64,000 nucleotides of DNA from Palsa-1150 sp036490515 (GTDB lineage Bacteria; Myxococcota_A; Polyangia; Polyangiales; Polyangiaceae): positions 62,001-126,000 of the forward strand of contig DASXDU010000007.1 of NCBI GenBank assembly GCA_036490515.1, in the 5' to 3' direction. Position numbers and translations under genes: made by a program. The notes beneath the pieces were generated by a model. The model saw only the letters and a list, made by a program, of their open reading frames with translations, did no database searches and had not been told where the DNA came from. Below are positions 1-8,528 of the stretch, piece by piece (position 1 is the first letter of the stretch; each line of letters begins with the position of its first letter).

Positions 1-927
1 CAGGTATTGTTCACGGATGTGCTGTAGAAAGGGGTCGCTGAGGAGTTCGGAAGACGGGATCTGATCCGGGTTGTCCGCGTCCACCTTCGAGAGCTCCGTG
101 TATCGCGCAAGGAGCTCTTGCTTCTTCGTGCGAATGCGAGTGAGCGCCGTGTCGTACTCCTGCATCTCGAGTCGCACCATGTTCGATGCGTCGTTTATCG
201 AGGTGCTCGGCAGCTCGTTCTTCTCCTTGAACGCGTGGAGCGCGTCCTCGTCGCCCTCGAGATCGCGCTTTACGAGGTCGAGCTGCCCCCCGAGCCAGGC
301 TGCGGCGTCGGATGAGCCGTTGATCGCCGTCTGCAAATTCTGCTCTATGAAGGTGTTGGCGATCGCTGAACAGATTGATCGGGCGCGTTTCGGATCCGTG
401 TCCTCTACATGTAACGTGAATAGCTTACTATTCTTGACCGGCTCGACATGGACGCGGCTCCGCAGAAGGTCGGCAGCGGCGTCGTAGGACATCGGCTTGG
501 CTGCTGACCCCCGAGCGCCAGCGAAGCTTGAGTCCGAGGTCAAGTTCAAGTCCCGGGCAACGGTAGTCAGGATGCGCTGCGAGGTTATGATCCGATACTC
601 CGTTTCATAATACTCTTGGGAGTCCCACCACGCCCCAGCCGCGGCCGAGTCGAGATCGTCCGCCTTCGAACCGAGCGGATGTATGACCGTCGCGTTCAGC
701 TCGATGAGAGCCGTGGCGTCGTAGACTCTCGGGAGCGACTTCGAGTACAGCAGCGCTCCGGCTGCCAGGAGCAGTGTGGTCGCCACCACAAGGGGCCAGT
801 GCTTGCGCATTGCGGCCACCACCGAGGAGACTCCGGATGCACGGTCGCGTCGCAGGTTGCCCAACAAGCTCGGAGGCGTAACGCTGGCAGCAGGCGAGAT
901 GGATGAGCTCAAGGCAGGCGGCTCCAT
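1..927 (-). CDS. Wzz/chain-length determinant-type membrane protein (partial)
   Basis: The reverse strand is open from an ATG at 925-927 to the window edge, giving the first 309 residues of a protein whose C-terminus lies outside. An N-terminal cytoplasmic stretch is followed by a membrane segment near residues 44-61 (HWPLVVATTLLLAAGALLY). Next comes an extracytoplasmic domain with the YDATALIEL and YYETEYRIITSQRIL stretches typical of Wzz/GNVR polysaccharide co-polymerases, then a helical charged region (VKRDLEGDEDALHAFKEKNE). Members of this family set chain length in Wzx/Wzy systems and often carry a C-terminal tyrosine autokinase domain, which cannot be judged here. A GAGGGGG stretch lies just upstream of the start. 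It diverges from the amidotransferase gene at 1179, and its position at the edge of the locus fits a polysaccharide assembly role. Confidence 0.8.
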   Translation of the reverse strand, partial: MEPPALSSSISPAASVTPPSLLGNLRRDRASGVSSVVAAMRKHWPLVVATTLLLAAGALLYSKSLPRVYDATALIELNATVIHPLGSKADDLDSAAAGAWWDSQEYYETEYRIITSQRILTTVARDLNLTSDSSFAGARGSAAKPMSYDAAADLLRSRVHVEPVKNSKLFTLHVEDTDPKRARSICSAIANTFIEQNLQTAINGSSDAAAWLGGQLDLVKRDLEGDEDALHAFKEKNELPSTSINDASNMVRLEMQEYDTALTRIRTKKQELLARYTELSKVDADNPDQIPSSELLSDPFLQHIREQYL

Positions 928-1178
928 AGCAGTGCCCCCTCGCGTGCGTGAACCATGCGTAAGATCACGTACATAGGTCTGGGGTGGGTGAGCCTACCAC
1001 GTCACAAGACAAGGTCGAGGGGGGGCCCTTGGACGATCTTCGTTGCGCAGGGACACGAGGGGGTTCGAGATCCACCGTCTGGCCGGTGACTCCAGTCTGT
1101 GGGGGCTCTCGATGCGTTCAGTGCCTCGCCTGGATTCCTGGCTCGGTCCGGTGTACTTCCGCGCCCGAAGGAGCCTTC

Positions 1179-2975
1179 ATGTGCGGCATCGCCGTTCAAC
1201 TACGCTTCCCGAAGGCCGACCCGGAATCGGTAGCCAGGATGACCCGCGCGCTGGCGCACCGCGGGCCGGATGGCGAGGGCGTTCATGCCGACGGGCCGGT
1301 GGCAATGGGTCATCGACGCCTCTCCATCATCGATCTGGCAGGGGGAGGACAGCCGATGTTCAACGAGGACCGGAGCGTCGCGGTGGTCCTCAACGGGGAA
1401 ATATATAATTATCGAGAGCTGACCGAAGCTCTGAGGAGCCGACATCGTCTCCGTACGACCTCCGACACGGAGGTACTCGTGCACCTCTACGAGGACCTGG
1501 GAACGGCAATGCTGCCGCGACTTCGCGGAATGTTCGCCTTTGCCATCTGGGATGCGCGACGACGGCGACTATTCGCGGCCAGAGACCGTTTCGGCAAGAA
1601 GCCACTGCTCTATGCGCGTCACCAGGATACGCTTTGGCTCGCTTCCGAGCTCCGGGCACTTGTCGACGGCGGCGCGCCGACTGGCGGCGTCGATCGGGAC
1701 GCGCTGGCCGATTATCTCTCATTGCTGTACATTCCTGCTCCGAAGACCATATGGCGCGGCGTGCGCAAGCTGCTTCCGGGCCATTTCCTTGTCGCGGATG
1801 AAACCAATTTCACGGTTCAGCGCTATTGGGCGCCTCCGGTGCCGGGTGAGGTTCACGAAGCCCCCCCCAACGCCGCGACGCGAACGCGTGAGCTACTCGA
1901 GGAGTCTATTCGGCTTCGCCTTCGCAGCGATGTTCCGGTGGGAGTGCTCCTGTCGGGCGGTATCGACTCGTCCGTCGTGACCGCGCTGGCGGCGACCGCG
2001 AGTCCGAACCGACTGAAGACATTCTGCATCGGCTTCGGCGAAGCCGACGATGAGCTCCCGTTCGCGCGCCAGATTGCGAACCGCTTTGGCACCGATCACC
2101 ACGAAGTGATCGTACGTGAGGACGTCGTCGAGGCGACCACGCGCGCTCTCTCCGCATTCTCTGAGCCGTTTGGCGACAGCTCCGCAGTGCCGTCGGCCGA
2201 GGTGTTTCGTCAAGTGGCACAGCAGGTCAAGGTCGTGCTCACAGGGGATGGCGGCGACGAGATGTTCGCCGGATACGGCCGTTACCGGCAGGCCGCAGGA
2301 TTGCCCTCGGTTCCCATGCTTGGGCCCATCTCCTGGACGCTGGACCGGCTACCGCCCATCAGAGTCGTGCGGCGAGCCGCGAGAGCGACGCGGGCGTTGA
2401 GCACGCGGGGTGACGCTCGCTACCGTGCTCTTGTCGAAGTGTTCTCAGCGCGGGAAGTGAGCACGCTAATCGGTCGTCGTGCCGCGCTGCAATGTCATGA
2501 AGGCCACACTGATGCGGACCGGGCCTTGGCGTTCGATATCGGAGTCTATCTTCCTGACGATCTTCTCGTGAAAGTCGACATGACATCGATGGCGTGGGGG
2601 CTGGAGGCGCGGTGCCCCTTGTTGGACCATGTCTTGGGGGATTGGGTCATCCCGATGCCGATCTCGGCGAAGCAGAACAGACGACGCGGCAAGTTGCTCC
2701 TCCACGCGGCGGCGCGCAATCTGCTTCCGGGTGAGGTATTCTCCCGTCCCAAGCGCGGTTTTGGAAGCCCCGTTGAAGTCTGGCTCCGCGGGCCACTCCG
2801 CGCCCTATTCTGCGACACCGTGATGACCAAGACGGCGCGCATACGCGACTGGCTGGCGAGTGAGCGAATCACGAGCGTGGGCGCTCGCGTTCTGGAGGGC
2901 AAAGGCAATGGCCACCAGGCATGGGCGCTCCTTGCGCTCGAGCAATGGGCGCGGAACAGCCAGCCAGTTCCGTGA
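1179..2975 (+). CDS. asnB: Asparagine synthetase B-type glutamine amidotransferase
   Basis: This 598-residue protein has the full class II architecture. The catalytic Cys2 in MCGIA is exposed after Met removal, the glutaminase motifs RGPDGEG (28-34) and NGEIYNY (72-78) follow, and the PPi-loop SGGIDSS (259-265) and a TGDGGDE motif mark the synthetase domain. The frame stays open to 984, but Ntn enzymes need Cys at position 2, and a GAAGGAG box sits five bases before the ATG at 1179, so this start is preferred. AsnB homologues inside polysaccharide loci can amidate uronic acids, as WbpS does in Pseudomonas O-antigen. That role is inferred here from the neighbours; housekeeping asparagine synthesis is the alternative. 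A second copy lies at 12761. Confidence 0.9.
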   Translation: MCGIAVQLRFPKADPESVARMTRALAHRGPDGEGVHADGPVAMGHRRLSIIDLAGGGQPMFNEDRSVAVVLNGEIYNYRELTEALRSRHRLRTTSDTEVLVHLYEDLGTAMLPRLRGMFAFAIWDARRRRLFAARDRFGKKPLLYARHQDTLWLASELRALVDGGAPTGGVDRDALADYLSLLYIPAPKTIWRGVRKLLPGHFLVADETNFTVQRYWAPPVPGEVHEAPPNAATRTRELLEESIRLRLRSDVPVGVLLSGGIDSSVVTALAATASPNRLKTFCIGFGEADDELPFARQIANRFGTDHHEVIVREDVVEATTRALSAFSEPFGDSSAVPSAEVFRQVAQQVKVVLTGDGGDEMFAGYGRYRQAAGLPSVPMLGPISWTLDRLPPIRVVRRAARATRALSTRGDARYRALVEVFSAREVSTLIGRRAALQCHEGHTDADRALAFDIGVYLPDDLLVKVDMTSMAWGLEARCPLLDHVLGDWVIPMPISAKQNRRRGKLLLHAAARNLLPGEVFSRPKRGFGSPVEVWLRGPLRALFCDTVMTKTARIRDWLASERITSVGARVLEGKGNGHQAWALLALEQWARNSQPVP

Positions 2976-3000
2976 AGCATTACTCGCCGTTTCGGCGCGC

Positions 3001-3930
3001 TCAGACGAGCGCCGTCTCGGCCCATCGGAGGTAGGCGTTCAGGCCTTCTACCAAGGAGACTGTAGGGACGTATCCGAAACCGGCGCGTGCGGCGGAGACG
3101 TCCGCGAGGCTATCGCGCACATCCCCCTTGCGGGGGGGAGCGTGCTCGACGCGAAAATCGCGGCCGCTCGCCGAGCGCAGCTCTTGGATGAGCGCGTTGA
3201 TCGTCACGCGCGTCCCACTTGCGATATTGAAAGCGCCGGAGACGCCTCTGGACATCGCGGCGCGGTAGTTTGCATCCGCCACATCTCGGACGTTCACGAA
3301 GTCGCGTGTCTGCTCACCATCCCCGAACACGACTAGCGGCTGATTGCGAAGCAATCGATGGACAAATATGGGAATAACGTTCCCATAGGCATCGAAATAC
3401 TGATTTACGCCATAGACGTTGAAGTACCGGAGGCAGATGACCTCGAGGGGCGGATAGAGTTTAGCGAAAGCCAGGCAATGCTTCTCGGCGCCGAGTTTGC
3501 CGGCCCCATAGGGGGTATCGGGTTCGACAGGGTGATCCTCGCGAATTGGCAGTGTCTTGAGCTCGCCAAAGATCCCCGCGGACGACGAGAACACGACCTT
3601 GCGAACCCCGGTCTTGCGGGCACATTCCAGCACTCGAAGCGTGCCGATCACGTTGATCTCGGAGTCCGCAACGGGGTCGGCGATGGACCTCTGATTACCT
3701 ACGGAGGCGGCGAGGTGGAAAACTACCTCTGCGCCTGCCATTGCGTGAGCCACGCTTGCCTCGCTGCGTACGTCCCCTCGAGTCAGTCGTACGGCCGGGA
3801 AAGGTCGGAGATTGTCCTCATGGCCGGAGGAGAGGTCGTCGAGCACGGCGACTTCGTGTCCGTCCTCGACCAGTCGGCGAACAACGTTGGAGCCGATGAA
3901 GCCGGCCCCGCCGGTGACGAGTGCTTTCAC
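3001..3930 (-). CDS. UDP-sugar epimerase/dehydratase (extended SDR)
   Basis: A 309-residue extended SDR protein. It opens with the NAD-binding motif TGGAGFIGS (6-14) and carries the catalytic Ser region (VVFSSSAGIFG) and the YGAGK active-site YxxxK motif. The RYFNVYG and GDGEQTRDFVNVRDVA stretches are typical of UDP-glucose/UDP-GlcNAc 4-epimerases. It probably interconverts nucleotide sugars for the polysaccharide, but the exact substrate cannot be read from the sequence. Its start codon overlaps the stop of the methyltransferase gene upstream (3927) by four bases, so the two are probably cotranscribed. It converges on the amidotransferase gene with a gap of 25 bases. Confidence 0.85.
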   Translation of the reverse strand: MKALVTGGAGFIGSNVVRRLVEDGHEVAVLDDLSSGHEDNLRPFPAVRLTRGDVRSEASVAHAMAGAEVVFHLAASVGNQRSIADPVADSEINVIGTLRVLECARKTGVRKVVFSSSAGIFGELKTLPIREDHPVEPDTPYGAGKLGAEKHCLAFAKLYPPLEVICLRYFNVYGVNQYFDAYGNVIPIFVHRLLRNQPLVVFGDGEQTRDFVNVRDVADANYRAAMSRGVSGAFNIASGTRVTINALIQELRSASGRDFRVEHAPPRKGDVRDSLADVSAARAGFGYVPTVSLVEGLNAYLRWAETALV

Positions 3931-4838
3931 GAGTCCTCCGGGGATTGAGCGCGGCTAGCCGTCACATGGTAGCCAACGGTGAACGCTCTGTGAGAGTCAA
4001 GACGATCGAGAGCATCACACGCGAGAGGTACGATGACGCGGAACCACGGGAGGGTGAGCGCCCAGAGCGGTGCCACTAGCGGCAGAGCCGAGCGCGGAAC
4101 GCGCCTAGGGTCGATCAGCGCGGAGAAGCGGCGGCTCTCCTGACCATAGTGCTTGAAAAAGCCGCCATTTGGTTGCGCCACGATGTTCTCGAAGCCTGCT
4201 TCCGCCAGAAAGCGCTCGTACCAAAATGGCGTGAACCCGCCATAGTAGTGGTCCGGCTCTTGATGGAGCCCCGAGCCCAGGGGGGCAGTCAACATCAGTC
4301 TGCCGCCCGGTCTCAGGATGCGCCCAAGCTCACGCACTACCTTGGCGGGCTCTGGGACATGTTCGAGGACCTCTGTGCAGAGCACGGCGTCGAACGAGCC
4401 GTCGGCAACCGGCATGGCGGAGGCGTCGCACACAAGGTCGATCGCACCGTAGCTCCACTCCTCGGCGATCACCCCCACGTGGGTCGCCCGGTGTCCACCA
4501 AAGTCTTGGGCCGTGTATACGCAGTGCTGGAATAGTGAGCGGTACTTGCACGGGCCAGCTCCCACGTCGATCACCCTGGAGCCGGCAGGTAGGGTGCGCG
4601 CCTGGGTCGCCACCCAGCGATCCCGCTCGAAGTCGCCGAAATTGAACACACGTCCGAAGTTCATGACAGGAATGGCTCGGCTTGAGGCATGGTCCGGAAA
4701 AGGCAACGGAATTCGGCTCCTCCCCACGAGACCGCTGAGCAGGCGGCTCGCTGCATTGGCGTATACTCGTACGCCTTCGAACCAGCCAACCCTCGGCGAC
4801 ACCCAACCGTAGTGCTCCAAAGAACTTTCCTGTGCCAT
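3927..4838 (-). CDS. Class I SAM-dependent methyltransferase
   Basis: A 303-residue protein with a Methyltransf_11-type core. Motif I is SRVIDVGAGPCKYR, followed by the acidic strand AIDLVCDASAMP, then FDAVLCTEVLEHVPEP and LRPGGRLMLTAPLG. The GFTPFWYERFLAEAGF stretch is common in methyltransferases of polysaccharide clusters. A longer open frame reaches 4940, but the first 34 residues are Arg-rich and unlike the family and would overlap the divergent membrane gene at 4935, so the ATG at 4838 (MAQESSLEHYGW) is chosen. Expected to O-methylate a sugar or lipid-linked intermediate in the cytoplasm; the target is unknown. Confidence 0.8.
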   Translation of the reverse strand: MAQESSLEHYGWVSPRVGWFEGVRVYANAASRLLSGLVGRSRIPLPFPDHASSRAIPVMNFGRVFNFGDFERDRWVATQARTLPAGSRVIDVGAGPCKYRSLFQHCVYTAQDFGGHRATHVGVIAEEWSYGAIDLVCDASAMPVADGSFDAVLCTEVLEHVPEPAKVVRELGRILRPGGRLMLTAPLGSGLHQEPDHYYGGFTPFWYERFLAEAGFENIVAQPNGGFFKHYGQESRRFSALIDPRRVPRSALPLVAPLWALTLPWFRVIVPLACDALDRLDSHRAFTVGYHVTASRAQSPEDS

Positions 4839-4934
4839 GGTGGGTGACTCGTGACCCAGAACGGAGATTGGAGCCGATCGCTCGAGCGGCAGGACGCGCG
4901 TTCGACTCCTGCGGCGCCCCCGCGAGAGCCGGCA

Positions 4935-6401
4935 ATGCACCCTCTCGTGAGAAGGCTACTGCTGTGCTGTGCGATTGCGGCCGCGGCGTGGGTCTTGTAC
5001 GCGCTGTCATTGGACCGCACGGCGCTCAGCATCGGCTGGGGATTTGGCCTCGGCCTCATGGGGATCGCTCTCATCTCATTCACTACGGCGAGTCGCCGGG
5101 TCTTCGTGGCGCCGGTGGTCTTCGCAGCAAACTACCTCTTGGGTGTAGTGGTGGCCTTTGGGGGCCTCGTTCAGGACCCATCGTCGATCCCACGTGCAGG
5201 CTTCAGGTCCATCGGCAGGTTCGACTTCACGAATGGCGCCTTCGTGTGGCCCGCCGAAGTGATCTGTGCGGGACTGCTCGGTATCGTAGTCGCAACACTC
5301 GCCGCAGAACGCTGGGTCCCACGTTCCGTCCCGGTCGCGCGCGTCATGCGTCTCGGGCTGGTGCCCATGATTGCATCCTGGGCGCTTTTCTCGACGGTAC
5401 TCATTGGTGCGTGCGCCGCGCTCGGGCTGGGACGTACGGGGCTGAACAACGGAACTGAGCTTCCGTTCGCACTCGGGGGTCTGCTGGTATACCTCCGAGA
5501 CTTTCTTTTCCCGGCCCTCGCGGCTTTGGTGCTCGATGCTGCAGTGCGTGCTCGACGCACCGGGCTCGTGTACGTGGTCCTCGCGTTGATGTTGGTCCTA
5601 GGCGTCGCGAGCTCCATCTTCGCGCTGAGCCGTGCCCGCTTCGTGATGGCAATGATGCCAGCCGCGTTGCTTGCGCTCAGGGGCGGTGACGAAGTCCGAT
5701 GGTTCAGGCGCCGCGCCTCCCCGGTGCTGGGCCTGTTCGTCCTCTCGTCGACACTGATCATTTCCCGCGTGGATACGGTACGGCGCGCCGCCTTTACGTC
5801 TGGAACGATGACAGCCGAGGAGACCGTAACGGCAAGCGAACGCGACGACGCTAGTGAAGGATCCGGGTGGCAAAGGATCGGTGCGCTTGCAACGGACCGG
5901 GTCGGAGGGGCGCGCGAGCTGCTAGCCGTCTCGGGATCGAGAGCGCGGGGGCTGGATGCAGTCTGGGGCATAGTCGAAGGTGACGGCACATGGGTCGAGC
6001 GCGTGACCGTCGAGTCGTTCGGGTTTCTGCCCGCAAGCAACCGGAGCCTGGCGTTCGGAATCAGTCTAGGCCTTTGGGGTACACTCTCGCTCGCAGACAG
6101 CTGGCTATTCGTATTCCTCGCGAGCGCCCTCCTCATCGTCATTCCGCTCGTGACGGAGATCGTCTTCGCCCGCCTAGGCCAAGGCATGGTGGGACAGATG
6201 TTGAGTCTGCAGTTCGTGCTCGTCCTATGGGGTGGACCGCAGACATTCACAGTATCCCGTGTCATCGCGGTCGTACTAATGGCGATCGCGGTCATCCTGT
6301 TGTCGACGAAGCGGCCGCCGCAGACATCTCGGCTTGCTTCCGGCGCCTCCAGTTCTCTTCGGCACGATCCGCTAGGTGATGACCGAGCAAGACGCGACTG
6401 A
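4935..6401 (+). CDS. Polytopic membrane protein, putative Wzy O-antigen polymerase
   Basis: This 488-residue protein consists mostly of hydrophobic helices. The first is near residues 5-24 (VRRLLLCCAIAAAAWVLYAL), several more follow to about residue 280, then comes a hydrophilic loop rich in Glu and Arg (about 290-365) and further helices to the C-terminus. Many helices plus one large soluble loop is the usual Wzy layout, and no other polymerase candidate is seen in the locus. Wzy families share little sequence, so the call rests on topology and context. The frame could begin at a GTG at 4851, but the ATG at 4935 sits directly before the first membrane helix. Its last 110 bases overlap tail-to-tail with the epimerase gene that ends at 6292. 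Confidence 0.6.
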   Translation: MHPLVRRLLLCCAIAAAAWVLYALSLDRTALSIGWGFGLGLMGIALISFTTASRRVFVAPVVFAANYLLGVVVAFGGLVQDPSSIPRAGFRSIGRFDFTNGAFVWPAEVICAGLLGIVVATLAAERWVPRSVPVARVMRLGLVPMIASWALFSTVLIGACAALGLGRTGLNNGTELPFALGGLLVYLRDFLFPALAALVLDAAVRARRTGLVYVVLALMLVLGVASSIFALSRARFVMAMMPAALLALRGGDEVRWFRRRASPVLGLFVLSSTLIISRVDTVRRAAFTSGTMTAEETVTASERDDASEGSGWQRIGALATDRVGGARELLAVSGSRARGLDAVWGIVEGDGTWVERVTVESFGFLPASNRSLAFGISLGLWGTLSLADSWLFVFLASALLIVIPLVTEIVFARLGQGMVGQMLSLQFVLVLWGGPQTFTVSRVIAVVLMAIAVILLSTKRPPQTSRLASGASSSLRHDPLGDDRARRD

Positions 6402-7452
6402 CCGTCTCGGCGACGAGCGGAGCGACGTATTCCGGTGGCGGAGTCCACGCCGTCGGCATCGACGTCATCTGCCGTACGCACGCGAGGATGTCCGCCGGGG
6501 CAGCGCCGGCTATCACGTTCGACCCACACTCCACCGTTTCCGGCCGCTCCGTGACATCGCGAATCGTAACGGCTGGAGTGCCCAGAATGCACGCTTCCTC
6601 TTGCACCGTACCGCTGTCGGTCAGGATGCAAAAAGCAGATCGCTCGAGACGTACGAAGTCGAAAAAGCCGAGAGGCTCGACGAAGAGCACCCCAGCGCGC
6701 TCGAGGTCGATGCCGTACTGGGCCACCTTCGCTCGAGTGCGCGGATGCAGTGAGCACACAACGGGCATGTCGAAGGCAGCACGGACCTGCGTAAGCCCGT
6801 CGATCAGCATACGTAGGCGCTCAGGGAGGTCGACGTTCTCCGCACGATGCATCGTTACCAGGATGTAGCGCTTGTCATCGACGCTGAGCTCGGAAAGGAC
6901 CGTGCTCGAGTCGATCTGCGGTTGGAACGCATCCATAACCTGCTTGATGGGGTTTCCCGTCACGAAGATCTTCTCACCCGCAATGCCCTCTCGCAGCAGG
7001 TTCTCCCTGCTTCTCTGTGTGTATGGCATCAAGATCGAGCTCGAATGGTCGATGACTCGGCGGTTCACTTCCTCCGGCACTCGATCATCGTAACAGCGGT
7101 TGCCGGCCTCCATGTGAAAGACAGGAATGCCGAGGCGGCGCGCGACGATCGCCGTGAGTCCGCTGTTGGTGTCGCCCAGGATGAGCAATCGATCCGGACG
7201 ATGCTGCAGCAAGAGTGGCTCGATTCCCGAGAGGATCTGCCCGATCTGCTCCGAGAACGTCGGCGCGCGAACGCCCATGTAGACGTCGGGACGCCTCAGG
7301 CGCAGCTCGCGGAAAAACAGCGCGTCGAGTCGGTCGTCGAAGTTTTGACCCGTATGAACGAGCACGTGCTCGGCGTGGCGGTCGAGCAACGGAATCAGAA
7401 GGCTGAGCCTTATGATCTCGGGCCGTGTTCCGAGAACCGTGAGGATCTTCAC
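6292..7452 (-). CDS. wbvD: UDP-N-acetylhexosamine 2-epimerase (WecB/WbvD-like)
   Basis: A 386-residue non-hydrolysing 2-epimerase. It starts MKILTVLGTRPEIIR and carries HTGQNFDD, LILGDTNSGLTA, FHMEAGNRCYDDRVPEE and the LTDSGTVQEEACILG motif that binds the UDP moiety. The NRCYDDRVPEEVNRR variant resembles the Cap5G/WbvD branch, which acts on 6-deoxy sugars rather than on UDP-GlcNAc itself. It is the last gene of a three-gene run (9412 to 6292), and its start overlaps the stop of the dehydratase by four bases. With a WbvB-like dehydratase and a WbvR-like reductase it would complete UDP-L-QuiNAc synthesis; UDP-L-FucNAc is the main alternative. Confidence 0.82.
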   Translation of the reverse strand: MKILTVLGTRPEIIRLSLLIPLLDRHAEHVLVHTGQNFDDRLDALFFRELRLRRPDVYMGVRAPTFSEQIGQILSGIEPLLLQHRPDRLLILGDTNSGLTAIVARRLGIPVFHMEAGNRCYDDRVPEEVNRRVIDHSSSILMPYTQRSRENLLREGIAGEKIFVTGNPIKQVMDAFQPQIDSSTVLSELSVDDKRYILVTMHRAENVDLPERLRMLIDGLTQVRAAFDMPVVCSLHPRTRAKVAQYGIDLERAGVLFVEPLGFFDFVRLERSAFCILTDSGTVQEEACILGTPAVTIRDVTERPETVECGSNVIAGAAPADILACVRQMTSMPTAWTPPPEYVAPLVAETVSRVLLGHHLADRAEENWRRRKQAEMSAAAASSTTG

Positions 7453-8528
7453 GCGAGGAGCTCCCCCCGGCCCGCTTCGACATCCGTGACCATCAGCTTG
7501 CGGGCACGCAGGGATGCCGCAAGCTCCTCGATGGACATCACGCTTCCTACGGAGCTGTATTCGCCCTGCAAGCAGTTCGGGCCGGCGTCATGATCTGAGA
7601 CTTCCGGTAGCATCGGGCGAACCGCGTAGTAGGGGCCGCGCTTGACGGTGCGGAACGCCTCCTCGTCGCCGACGAGAATCTCGTGCACCTTCTCTCCGGG
7701 GCGGATCCCGAGCACCTTGGTCTCGATGTTCCGATCGCCAATCAAGACCGTTGCGATGTCGACGACGCGGGCCGAGGGAACCACGGGTACATACGTTTCG
7801 CCGGCGTGTGCCTCGCGGACGGCCGTGAAAACGGTATCTACAGCCTGGTCCAAGGTCAGGAGAAAGCGGGTCATGTCCGTAGTGGTCAACGTGACGGGAC
7901 CACCACTGCGAATCTGATCGTGGAAAAGCGGAATCACGGATCCGCGCGAAGCCAGCACATTGCCGTAGCGTACGCAGACGAACCGGGTCTTCGGAGCACG
8001 CATGTTGGCCTGAATGAAGACGCGCTCTTGGATGGCTTTCGTCATCCCCATCACGTTCACGGGCTTGCAGGCCTTGTCAGTCGAAACGCCGACTACGGTC
8101 TCCACTGGCAGGCTCTGCTCTTGAATTGCGCGGATGATGTTCTCGGGCCCGGCAATATTCGTGCGAACGGCTTCAAAGGGGAAGTACTCGCATGTCGGAA
8201 CTTGTTTCAGAGCCGCAGCGTTCACCACGACGTCAGCGCGCCTCATGGCCGCGGCTACCGAGTGGTAATCGCGGACATCTCCGATTGTGAAGTCGAGTAG
8301 TTGTTGGAAATTGCGATAGATGACCTCGTCCGTCGCCGCGGTTCGATGCTGGTACTCTAGCCGCATGTAGTGTTGTTTGGCCTCGTCACGGGAAAACACC
8401 GTGACCTTGATCGGCTTTCCCATCTCGCCGCTCAGGATCCGGCGCACGAGAACCTTCCCGAGCGAGCCAGTCCCTCCCGTGATGAGTATCCTTCGGCCCT
8501 CAAAAGGTAACGTCATCGTGTTCTCCAT
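7449..8528 (-). CDS. wbvB: UDP-GlcNAc 4,6-dehydratase/5-epimerase (CapE/WbvB-like)
   Basis: A 359-residue soluble short-chain dehydrogenase of the CapE/WbjB/WbvB group. It has TGGTGSLG near residues 18-25, STDKACKPVNVMGMTKA with Met in place of the usual active-site Tyr (MxxxK, a hallmark of inverting 4,6-dehydratases), RYGNVLASRGSVIP and LGIRPGEKVHEILV. This enzyme class removes water from UDP-GlcNAc and epimerises it to 4-keto L-sugars. It has no membrane N-terminus, unlike the WbpM-type dehydratase at 28272. The start overlaps the preceding reductase gene by 16 bases; MTLPF four codons later (8516) is an alternative start with almost no overlap. Confidence 0.87.
   Translation of the reverse strand: MENTMTLPFEGRRILITGGTGSLGKVLVRRILSGEMGKPIKVTVFSRDEAKQHYMRLEYQHRTAATDEVIYRNFQQLLDFTIGDVRDYHSVAAAMRRADVVVNAAALKQVPTCEYFPFEAVRTNIAGPENIIRAIQEQSLPVETVVGVSTDKACKPVNVMGMTKAIQERVFIQANMRAPKTRFVCVRYGNVLASRGSVIPLFHDQIRSGGPVTLTTTDMTRFLLTLDQAVDTVFTAVREAHAGETYVPVVPSARVVDIATVLIGDRNIETKVLGIRPGEKVHEILVGDEEAFRTVKRGPYYAVRPMLPEVSDHDAGPNCLQGEYSSVGSVMSIEELAASLRARKLMVTDVEAGRGELLA

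Noticed and set aside
5171..6757. 528-residue reverse open frame
   Set aside because: Antisense to the polymerase candidate and out of frame with the epimerase; Ser/Arg/Thr-rich with no membrane or domain pattern.
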